In this document: positions 1 through 6,304 of the stretch, piece after piece
How the letters are laid out: every line of letters starts with the position of its first letter
Position numbering within the stretch: the stretch's first letter is position 1
Origin: Azonexaceae bacterium
Lineage (GTDB): Bacteria > Pseudomonadota > Gammaproteobacteria > Burkholderiales > Rhodocyclaceae
DNA: 11,806 nt
Assembly: GCA_009469685.1 (NCBI GenBank)
Contig: SSTA01000282.1
Span: 1-11,806 of the forward strand
Reading direction: 5' to 3'
Notes under the pieces: model-generated
Databases searched by the model: none
What the model was told of the DNA's origin: nothing
What the model saw: only the letters and a program-made list of their open reading frames with translations
Position numbers and translations under genes: made by a program

Positions 1-120
1 GAATGGGAGCCGTCGTCCTACGCGCTGGCCGCCTACGGTGGGTTGTTCGGCCTCGCCTCGATCACCGTCGTGCGCCGCCGCAAGGGTAGGGCAGACATGA
101 AGCAAGGGGGCGCCAAATGA
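1..120 (+). CDS. C-terminal end of a membrane-anchored protein (partial, 5' end outside window)
   Basis: Frame 1 is open from the window edge to TGA at 118-120 and gives 39 residues. They read as a short polar stretch (EWEPSS), one hydrophobic segment of about 19 residues, the basic cluster RRRK, and a 13-residue hydrophilic tail. This is a single C-terminal membrane anchor with a positive-inside end. The EPS-hydrophobic-RRRK order recalls a PEP-CTERM sorting signal, but PEP-CTERM proteins usually stop within a few residues of the arginines, so the match is weak. The stop overlaps the next start as ATGA, indicating translational coupling. The function cannot be told from this fragment. Confidence 0.6.
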   Translation, partial: EWEPSSYALAAYGGLFGLASITVVRRRKGRADMKQGGAK

Positions 121-2000
121 GCAGCCAATTCCAGTTGCTGGGCGAGCGCCGCTTCCAGCCCTTCTTTTTCACCCAGTTTCTCGGCGCATTCAACGACAAC
201 GTTTTCAAGACCGCCTTGATCACCCTGGTCACCTTTCGGGCCGGGCAACTGACCGACATCGACGGCAAGACTCTGGCGACGCTTCTTCCCGGCCTTTTCA
301 TCCTGCCTTTCTTTCTTTTTTCCGCGACCAGCGGCCAGATCGCCGACAAGTTCGAGAAATCCGCCGTCGCCCGGGCAGTCAAGGTCTTCGAAATCGGCAT
401 CATGCTGCTGGCGGCCTGGGGCTTCCTCACCAGCAGCCTGGGGCCTCTGGTGGGGGCGCTCTTTCTCATGGGCGTGCACTCGACCCTCTTCGGCCCGGTG
501 AAATATTCCTACCTGCCGCAACACCTCAAACCGGAAGAACTGGTCGGCGGTAACGGGATGATCGAGATGGGCACCTTCGTCGCCATCCTGGTGGGGGAGA
601 TCCTCGGTGCCTGGCTGGCCACATCTTCGTTCGGACCGGGCCTCACTTCGGCCGTGGTGCTGGGGGTCGCGGTGGCGGGCTATTGGGTCAGCCGCAGCAT
701 TCCGCTCTCGCCCGCTGCCGACCCAGGGCTGAAGATCAACTGGAATCCGCTCACGGAAACCTGGAACAACCTGCGCTTCGCCCACGGAAATCGGACTGTC
801 TGGCTCTCTCTTCTCGGCATCTCCTGGTTCTGGTTCTACGGCGCCACCGTTTTAGCCCAGTTTCCCTCCTACGCCAAGGAGGTGCTCCACGGTGACGAGA
901 GCGTCTTCATTCTGCTGCTCGCGGTGTTCTCCTTCGGGATTGGCCTGGGATCGCTGCTGTGCGAAAAACTATCGGGTCACAAGGTGGAAATCGGTTTGGT
1001 CCCCTTTGGTGCCATCGGACTGACCGTGTTTGGGGTGGATCTCTACTTTGCGACGCCGAGCGCCCCGGTCGCTGCCGGAGTCTGGACCTGGGCGGGGTTT
1101 CTCGGCCAGTCGGCCCATTGGCGCCTTGTGGCGGACGTGGTGTTGCTGGGGCTGTTCGGCGGCTTCTACATCGTTCCCCTCTACGCCCTGATCCAGACTC
1201 GCAGCGAGAAGAGCCACCAGTCCCGGATCATTGCCGCCAACAACATTCTGAACGCGCTGTTTATGGTGGTCTCGGCCCTGGTGTCCATGGTGCTGTTCCA
1301 GCTAGGTCTCAGCATTCCCCAACTCTTCCTGGCTACCGCCCTGTTCAATGCCGTGGTCGCGATCTACATCTATTCCCTGGTGCCGGAATTCCTGCTGCGT
1401 TTCATCGTCTGGATTCTGGTTCACTCGATCTACCGCCTCGACTGCAAGGGTGTGGACGCACAGGTGCCGGAAAGCGGCGGCGTCCTCATCGTCTGCAATC
1501 ACGTGAGCTTCGTCGATGCCCTGGTCATCGCTGCGGCCTGCCGGAGGCCGATCCGTTTCGTCATGGACCACAACGTGTTCCGCAAGCCGATTCTCAGCTT
1601 CGTTTTCCGGGAATCGCGGGCAATCCCCATCGCCTCCGCCAAGGAAGATCCGGAAATGATGGAGCGCGCTCTCGACGAGGCCGCTCGCGCTCTGGCGGCG
1701 GGGGAGGTGGTGGGAATCTTCCCGGAGGGACGGGTGAGCCCGGACGGCGAAATCCACGAATTCCGTCCCGGTGTCAGTCGCATCCTGGAGCGCTGCCAGG
1801 CGCCGGTGGTGCCTCTCGCCTTGCGGGGTTTGTGGGGGAGTTTCTTTTCCCGGGTCGAGGGGAGTGCCATGAAACGGCCTTTCCGCCGCGGGATGTTCTC
1901 ACGCATCGCCCTGGTGGCGGGGATGCCGATTCCGGCGGGAGAGGCTACGCCGGCGCGTCTCCAGGCCGCTGTGGTCGCATTGCGGGGCGAGCAGCGCTAA
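117..2000 (+). CDS. LplT-like MFS lysophospholipid transporter fused to PlsC acyltransferase
   Basis: The protein has 627 residues in two parts. Residues 1 to about 425 form a polytopic MFS domain of the LplT type, with the N-terminal signature FLGAFNDNVFK at 21-31. Residues about 430-627 form a PlsC/LPLAT acyltransferase domain with the catalytic HX4D motif (H462 to D467, HVSFVD) and the FPEG acceptor motif at 535-538. LplT flips lysophospholipids to the inner face of the cytoplasmic membrane, and the PlsC domain would re-acylate them, so the fusion suggests a lysophospholipid salvage or remodelling enzyme. Longer relatives carry a third Aas-type acyl-ACP synthetase domain. Here the protein stops right after PlsC, so the acyl donor (acyl-ACP or acyl-CoA) must come from elsewhere. 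The ATG at 117 overlaps the preceding stop. Substrate specificity is inferred from family. Confidence 0.9.
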   Translation: MSSQFQLLGERRFQPFFFTQFLGAFNDNVFKTALITLVTFRAGQLTDIDGKTLATLLPGLFILPFFLFSATSGQIADKFEKSAVARAVKVFEIGIMLLAAWGFLTSSLGPLVGALFLMGVHSTLFGPVKYSYLPQHLKPEELVGGNGMIEMGTFVAILVGEILGAWLATSSFGPGLTSAVVLGVAVAGYWVSRSIPLSPAADPGLKINWNPLTETWNNLRFAHGNRTVWLSLLGISWFWFYGATVLAQFPSYAKEVLHGDESVFILLLAVFSFGIGLGSLLCEKLSGHKVEIGLVPFGAIGLTVFGVDLYFATPSAPVAAGVWTWAGFLGQSAHWRLVADVVLLGLFGGFYIVPLYALIQTRSEKSHQSRIIAANNILNALFMVVSALVSMVLFQLGLSIPQLFLATALFNAVVAIYIYSLVPEFLLRFIVWILVHSIYRLDCKGVDAQVPESGGVLIVCNHVSFVDALVIAAACRRPIRFVMDHNVFRKPILSFVFRESRAIPIASAKEDPEMMERALDEAARALAAGEVVGIFPEGRVSPDGEIHEFRPGVSRILERCQAPVVPLALRGLWGSFFSRVEGSAMKRPFRRGMFSRIALVAGMPIPAGEATPARLQAAVVALRGEQR

Positions 2001-2010
2001 GGCGATCGAG

Positions 2011-2280
2011 GTGAAATTCCTGGAGACCGTCCTGAAAGTGCTGGTGCTGGTGGTTGGACTCGGATTGCTGTTCGGCGGCGGAGCCTGCTTGGCCATTCTG
2101 GTTCCGGAAGCGTTGATCACCGGTAACGGCGCCAACATCGCTCCCTTTCTGCTGGTCTCCCTGGGTTGCGCTGTGGTGGGGTTGTTGCTTGCATGGGCGA
2201 TGATCGCCAACTTGCGCCGAGGTAAACAGGCGCCAGCGGAGGGCGCAGCAGCGGGCGACCCCTGGCCGGATGGTCGTTGA
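2011..2280 (+). CDS. Small two-helix membrane protein (paralogue of the protein at 5017-5355)
   Basis: This 89-residue protein starts at GTG 2011, ten bases after the previous stop, with AAGG about seven bases upstream. It has two hydrophobic segments (about residues 5-32 and 43-66) joined by a short loop, then a basic LRRGK stretch and a hydrophilic Ala/Gly/Pro tail, which suggests both ends are in the cytoplasm. It aligns by eye along most of its length with the 112-residue protein downstream of the DUF2339 gene: both show KV..L.VG.G....GG.C.AI.VP.AL, then FL.V, VVGL..A and LRR..Q. I do not recognise a named family. The arrangement suggests a partner of the DUF2339 protein, but no catalytic residues are evident. 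Confidence 0.75.
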   Translation: MKFLETVLKVLVLVVGLGLLFGGGACLAILVPEALITGNGANIAPFLLVSLGCAVVGLLLAWAMIANLRRGKQAPAEGAAAGDPWPDGR

Positions 2281-2284
2281 GGGC

Positions 2285-2293
2285 GGAAAGGAG
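2285..2293 (+). promoter_or_regulatory. Ribosome binding site that sets the DUF2339 start
   Basis: GGAAAGGAG lies six bases before ATG 2300. The in-frame ATG at 2270 lies inside the end of the previous gene and has no such site, so 2300 is the preferred start. Confidence 0.7.
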
Positions 2294-2299
2294 ATCGCC

Positions 2300-5020
2300 A
2301 TGTGGTTCATCGGAATGATCGTCGGACTTCTGCTCGGGGCACCCTTCGGAGGAGAGACCGCCGTGGGCGGTGCCGTCCTCGGACTGGTGGTCGGCGCGCT
2401 GGCCGGCGTGCTGCGGCGCCCGGCGGAAAAAGATGTCCCGGTGGCCACCGAGAAGCGGCTGCAGTTGCTGGAGCAGCAGGTGGCTTGGCTGCATCGGGAA
2501 ACCGAGCGCCTGCAGGGCGAACTGGCGATGGTCCGCAAGGATGAGGTACCCGCCGAGGGGAATCGGCATCCGGCGGCAGCGCCTCCGGATGCGGTGCCCG
2601 AGATGCCGACGGAGGCCAATGCACCTGGAGTCTTCATCGACGAGACTCCCACTCTGCCGGGGATCGATTTGTCGGTTCCCGAACCGGCAGCGGCGTTGGC
2701 GTCCGCCGACGCGCCGGTTCTGCCGGGACCTTCCCTCTGGCAACGGCTGCTGGCCGGCAATCCCCTCGCCAAGATCGGCGTCGTGCTGCTTTTCTTCGGC
2801 GTCGCGTCGGCGCTTCGCCTGGCGGCAGACTACGGCTTCCTGCCGGTTCCCCTGCGCCTCCTGCTGGGGGCGGTGGCGGGAACCGCGATGATCGCCTTCG
2901 GCTGGCACAAGGTCCGCCAGGGGGGGCACTTCGCCTTCGGCGTCGCCATTCAGGGTGGCGGTTTCGCCATCCTCTATCTGATCGTCTACTTCATGCTGGC
3001 CCGCTACTCCCTGCTGGGGCCGACGCCATCGTTCGCGTTGTTCGCAATCCTGGGAATTGCCTGCGTCCTACTCGCTGCCGCCCAGGATGGCGTGGTACTG
3101 GCGGTGTTCGGTCTGGCCGGCGCCTTCGCCGCGCCGGTGCTGGCATCCACGGGCAGCGGCGACCCCATGGGGCTCTTCGGCTATTTCGCCCTGCTCAACG
3201 CCTTCATCGTCGGCGTTTCCTGGTTCAAGGCCTGGCGGCCCCTCAATGTCACCGGTTTTCTCTTCACCCTCGGTGTCGGCGTAGCCTGGGCCCTCGATCA
3301 TTACCACGCAGGGCATCACGACGTCTGCCAGGGTTTCCTGGTCTTTTTCTGGGGGCTTTACGCCGCGACGCCGGTCTTCATGACCCTCTTCCGGGCGCCC
3401 GGCTGGGCAGGCTGGAGCGATGGCACGCTGGTCTTCGGGACGCCGCTGGTGGGATTCGCCTTGCAGTCGCAATTGTCGGCGGACCGCTATGAACTCGCCT
3501 GGGTGGCCTTCGCCGCGGCCCTGGCCTATGGCGCTTTGTGGAGCCTGCTATTCCGCCGGGGTGACGAAGACAGTCGGCTGCTCGAACGCTGTCAGCTGGG
3601 TTTGGCCATCGCCTTCGCCACCCTGGCCGTGCCGCTCGCTTTCGGCGTCCAGGTGACGGCGGCTTTTTGGGCGCTGGAGGGGGTAGCCGTGCTGTGGTTT
3701 GGGGTCGTCCATGGGCGACGCCTCGCGGTTGCCACCGGCACGCTGTTGCAGGCTGCCGCCGGTGCCTATTTCTGCTACGGCCTGGAACGTATGGCCACGA
3801 CATTGCCGGTGATCAACGACGTCTGCCTGGGTGCCGTGCTCCTGGCGGGGGCCGGGTTCGTCAGCGCCCGCCTGCTGCGTCGATCTGGCGAAGGGATTGC
3901 GGCGGTCGCCCTGGTGTGGGCGTTTTCCTGGTGGTGCTTCGCCGCAGCCTTCGAACTCGATCGCCTGACCTCCCCATCCTTGGGCGTGCCTCTGCTGTTG
4001 GCCTACGTGGCCGGCACCCTGGCCGCCCTGGAAATCCTCGGTCGGATGCAGTCCTGGCGGGCGGCGCGGCATCTGTCCTTGCTTCTCGTCCCCGCACTTT
4101 GGCTGGCGGCGGCGTATGCCCTCGATCGCGACCGCCATGTCCTGGCTGGCCTGATGGTCGTCGTCCTGCCCCTGGCCCTAGGCTTGCACTACTGGATCTT
4201 GGTTCGCCAGGAAGAGGATGACGCTGCCCTGTGGCCGACCCTGCGCCATGTGGGGGGGTTCTGGCTGCTGATGGCCGCGGTGACGGTGGAACTGGCCTGG
4301 ATCGGGAAGCGGCTCGCACCGGGCGTCGATCTGTGGCAGCTCCTTGCACTGGCCATGGGACCCCTGGTCGGACTTGGGTTTGCCATGGCGGGTCGTCGGC
4401 GCCAGCTGGCACCCGTCGTCGGCCACGATTTCGCCTATCTCGGATTCGGTGCCTTGCTGCCGGCGGCTTTCCTGGCCGGTTGGTCCGTCTGGGCCAATTT
4501 CGCCCATGCCGGCGGCGGCTCGGGCTTGCCCTATGTGCCTATCCTCAACCCCTTCGATCTGGTCCAGATCGCGTCCATGGGGGTGCTCTTCGCCTGGCTG
4601 CGCATGCTCGAAGAAGCTCCTCTGGCCGGCATGCCCGTGCCGCGACCCGCCTGGGTGGGGGGCGCGGCCTTCGTCTGGGTGAGTTGCCTTGCCGCCCGCA
4701 TCGCCCATCATTGGGGCGGTGTCGCCTTCACTGGCCCTGCCCTCTGGCACTCCAACCTGCTACAGGCGCTGCTGACGCTGTTGTGGACCGGGCTCGCCAT
4801 CGGCGCCATGATCGTCGCCACCCGGGTTGGCGTCAGGCGACTCTGGCAAGGCGGCTTTGCGCTGCTGGCGGTGGTGGGCGCGAAGCTGATGTTCGTCGAT
4901 CTGGCCAATGCGGGGACTGCGGTGTGGACGGGGTCCCTCATCGGCGTCGCTTTGCTGGTGCTGGCGGCCGGCTACTTCGCCCCGGCGCCGCCGGCGGCTG
5001 ACTCGGAGAATGCGTCATGA
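2300..5020 (+). CDS. DUF2339 family polytopic membrane protein
   Basis: The protein has 906 residues from ATG 2300. It begins with a glycine-rich hydrophobic segment (about 1-38), then a predicted coiled coil (about 51-81: LQLLEQQVAWLHRETERLQG) and a Pro/Ala-rich linker. From about residue 145 to the end it is a long series of hydrophobic segments, probably over 20 helices. The block GNPLAKIG at 153-160, followed by VVLLFFGVASALRLAADYG, is the hallmark I associate with DUF2339 (PF10101). Members are inner-membrane proteins of unknown function; the size is normal for the family. The stop overlaps the next start as ATGA. A near-identical pair of small membrane proteins flanks this gene, suggesting a complex. 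No enzymatic motif is visible. Confidence 0.88.
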   Translation: MWFIGMIVGLLLGAPFGGETAVGGAVLGLVVGALAGVLRRPAEKDVPVATEKRLQLLEQQVAWLHRETERLQGELAMVRKDEVPAEGNRHPAAAPPDAVPEMPTEANAPGVFIDETPTLPGIDLSVPEPAAALASADAPVLPGPSLWQRLLAGNPLAKIGVVLLFFGVASALRLAADYGFLPVPLRLLLGAVAGTAMIAFGWHKVRQGGHFAFGVAIQGGGFAILYLIVYFMLARYSLLGPTPSFALFAILGIACVLLAAAQDGVVLAVFGLAGAFAAPVLASTGSGDPMGLFGYFALLNAFIVGVSWFKAWRPLNVTGFLFTLGVGVAWALDHYHAGHHDVCQGFLVFFWGLYAATPVFMTLFRAPGWAGWSDGTLVFGTPLVGFALQSQLSADRYELAWVAFAAALAYGALWSLLFRRGDEDSRLLERCQLGLAIAFATLAVPLAFGVQVTAAFWALEGVAVLWFGVVHGRRLAVATGTLLQAAAGAYFCYGLERMATTLPVINDVCLGAVLLAGAGFVSARLLRRSGEGIAAVALVWAFSWWCFAAAFELDRLTSPSLGVPLLLAYVAGTLAALEILGRMQSWRAARHLSLLLVPALWLAAAYALDRDRHVLAGLMVVVLPLALGLHYWILVRQEEDDAALWPTLRHVGGFWLLMAAVTVELAWIGKRLAPGVDLWQLLALAMGPLVGLGFAMAGRRRQLAPVVGHDFAYLGFGALLPAAFLAGWSVWANFAHAGGGSGLPYVPILNPFDLVQIASMGVLFAWLRMLEEAPLAGMPVPRPAWVGGAAFVWVSCLAARIAHHWGGVAFTGPALWHSNLLQALLTLLWTGLAIGAMIVATRVGVRRLWQGGFALLAVVGAKLMFVDLANAGTAVWTGSLIGVALLVLAAGYFAPAPPAADSENAS

Positions 5021-5355
5021 ACGAAGCGGGGAGGATCCTTTGGATCGTGGCCAAGGTCATGTTCTTGTTGGTCGGCATTGGTGCCATCCTGGCGGGAGGA
5101 ATTTGCGGGGCGATCATGGTCCCCAGCGCCCTGGATCACGACGCCATGGCCCGCGATTTTCTCGGCGTCGCCGCTGCCGTCCTGGTTGTCGGCCTGGTCG
5201 TCGCCATCCCCACCTGGCGTAGCCTGCGCCGCGACCGCCAGGCGGCCAAGGCAAAACTGGAAGCGGATCTGGAAGCCATTCGCCGCAAGGCGGGTCCGTC
5301 CGCAGCCATCGCTCCGTCGGAAGATCCTGACGGAGGGCCGCCGTGGCGGCATTGA
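5017..5355 (+). CDS. Small two-helix membrane protein with charged C-terminal tail (paralogue of the protein at 2011-2280)
   Basis: This 112-residue protein starts at ATG 5017, overlapping the DUF2339 stop (ATGA). Hydrophobic segments at about residues 8-36 and 48-65 are followed by RSLRRDRQ and a charged, probably helical stretch (AAKAKLEADLEAIRRK) and then a Pro/Gly-rich end. The N-terminal 75 residues resemble the protein at 2011-2280 closely enough to call them paralogues, while the longer charged tail is specific to this copy. The last 13 bases overlap the next gene. Function is unknown; its position suggests co-production with DUF2339 and the downstream Lgt-like protein. Confidence 0.78.
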   Translation: MNEAGRILWIVAKVMFLLVGIGAILAGGICGAIMVPSALDHDAMARDFLGVAAAVLVVGLVVAIPTWRSLRRDRQAAKAKLEADLEAIRRKAGPSAAIAPSEDPDGGPPWRH

Positions 5356-5573
5356 AGTGGCTTGCCATCCTGGTGGGTCTCCTGCTGATTCTGGGCGGCG
5401 GACTCCTCGGCTTGTGCGGGATAAGCGCCAGCGGGCGCGGCGATCCGACGGTAGCCGTTGGCGGTGTCTTGGTCCTTCTCGGCTTCCTCCTGGTGGTCGC
5501 GCTGGCTTCGTGCGGCAAGCGCGAGCCCCCTGCCGATGGCCGGTCCCTAGAAAAGGAAGAGGAGCCGTCTTGA
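5343..5573 (+). CDS. Small two-helix membrane protein
   Basis: This 76-residue protein starts at GTG 5343, inside the end of the previous gene, with GGAGGG at 5332-5337 five bases upstream. Two hydrophobic segments (about residues 4-27 and 38-57) are separated by a short polar loop and followed by a strongly hydrophilic tail ending EKEEEPS. The topology and Gly/Leu-rich first helix recall the two other small membrane proteins of this cluster, but the resemblance is too weak to call homology by eye. Its stop TGA 5571-5573 overlaps the TTG start of the next gene. The good ribosome site and coupling on both sides support it as a real gene. Function unknown. Confidence 0.68.
   Translation: MAALKWLAILVGLLLILGGGLLGLCGISASGRGDPTVAVGGVLVLLGFLLVVALASCGKREPPADGRSLEKEEEPS
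5554..5564 (+). promoter_or_regulatory. Ribosome binding site that sets the TTG start of the Lgt-like gene
   Basis: The purine-rich AGGAAGAGGAG ends five bases before TTG 5570. The reading frame is open far upstream, but the upstream part overlaps two coding genes and does not look like Lgt, so this site decides the start. Confidence 0.6.
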
Positions 5574-6304
5574 TTCCCGAAACCTGGGCGGCACCGGTGC
5601 ATGGAATACTGGAGGCGATCGCGCTGACGGTGGGGTTCGCCTACTATCGACTGCTCCGCTCTCGATCGGGAGCGCCCAGCGTGGTCAGCGGTAGCGAATT
5701 TGCCGTTGCCGCCGGCTGCATCTTCGGCGCCGCCCTAGGCAACAAGCTGGTCTTCTGGATCGAAGTGCCGCACCTGCTACCGGCCCACTGGTACCAGCTG
5801 TCGGCCTGGCTAGGCGGCCAATCCATGGTTGGCGGCTTGCTCGGCGGACTGATCGGGGTCGAGATCGCCAAAACGGTTTCGGGAGTGACCCGTTCCACCG
5901 GCGACGCCTTCGTTTATCCCATACTCCTCGGCTTGATGATAGGCAGGGTGGGGTGCTTCCTCACCGGCCTGGCGGACGGCACCTACGGACTGCCCACCGA
6001 CCTGCCCTGGGGGGTCGATTTTGGCGACGGAATTCCCCGTCACCCCACCCAACTCTACGAGATCGTCTTCGCCGGGTCGCTGTGGCTGGTCCTGCATCGG
6101 CTGCAAGCCGATCTTGCTCCCCAATCGGGCCTGTTGTTCAAGGCCATGCTCTGTGCCTATCTGGCTTGGAGGCTGGCCATCGATGCCCTGAAGCCGGTGC
6201 CCTTCGCCTACCCTCTGGGATTCTCTGGAATCCAGTGGGTATGCCTCATGAGCCTCGTCATCTATGCGCCTCGTGCCGCGCGCCAGTTCCGGAGCCTGCC
6301 GTGA
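5570..6304 (+). CDS. Divergent prolipoprotein diacylglyceryl transferase (Lgt) family protein
   Basis: From TTG 5570 the protein has 244 residues, shorter than E. coli Lgt (291), and is polytopic. Lgt transfers diacylglycerol from phosphatidylglycerol to the lipobox cysteine in the inner membrane. Family marks are the GGLLGGLIG block at 88-96, IGRVGCF at 124-130 (Lgt signature GRxGNF) and RHPTQLYE at 157-164, identical to E. coli RHPSQLYE but for one residue. By my by-eye alignment, E. coli R143, Y235 and R239 correspond to R126, Y197 and R201, which are kept. The H103 position (SFHGG) is V87 (SMVGG), and N146 (GRLGN) is C129. Loss of the essential histidine makes ordinary Lgt activity doubtful. 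The stop overlaps the radical SAM start (GTGA). It could be a diacylglyceryl transferase for another acceptor, a lipid-binding partner of the radical SAM protein, or a divergent Lgt. Confidence 0.82.
   Translation: MIPETWAAPVHGILEAIALTVGFAYYRLLRSRSGAPSVVSGSEFAVAAGCIFGAALGNKLVFWIEVPHLLPAHWYQLSAWLGGQSMVGGLLGGLIGVEIAKTVSGVTRSTGDAFVYPILLGLMIGRVGCFLTGLADGTYGLPTDLPWGVDFGDGIPRHPTQLYEIVFAGSLWLVLHRLQADLAPQSGLLFKAMLCAYLAWRLAIDALKPVPFAYPLGFSGIQWVCLMSLVIYAPRAARQFRSLP

Noticed and set aside
33..785. 250-codon minus-strand frame over the LplT domain
   Set aside because: Antisense to a clear MFS gene, with a charged low-complexity product and no recognisable motif.
959..2014. 351-codon plus-strand frame inside the LplT-PlsC gene
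   Set aside because: It runs in another frame over the conserved transporter and acyltransferase motifs and gives an Arg/Gly-rich product.
5078..5569. Upstream extension of the Lgt-like frame
   Set aside because: The frame is open from 5078, but this part overlaps two small membrane protein genes and is Arg/Pro-rich and unlike Lgt. TTG 5570 with its ribosome site is the better start.
5953..6300. Upstream extension of the radical SAM frame
   Set aside because: The frame is open from 5953 but overlaps conserved Lgt coding sequence and has no radical SAM family character. GTG 6301 overlaps the Lgt stop and has GGAG upstream.
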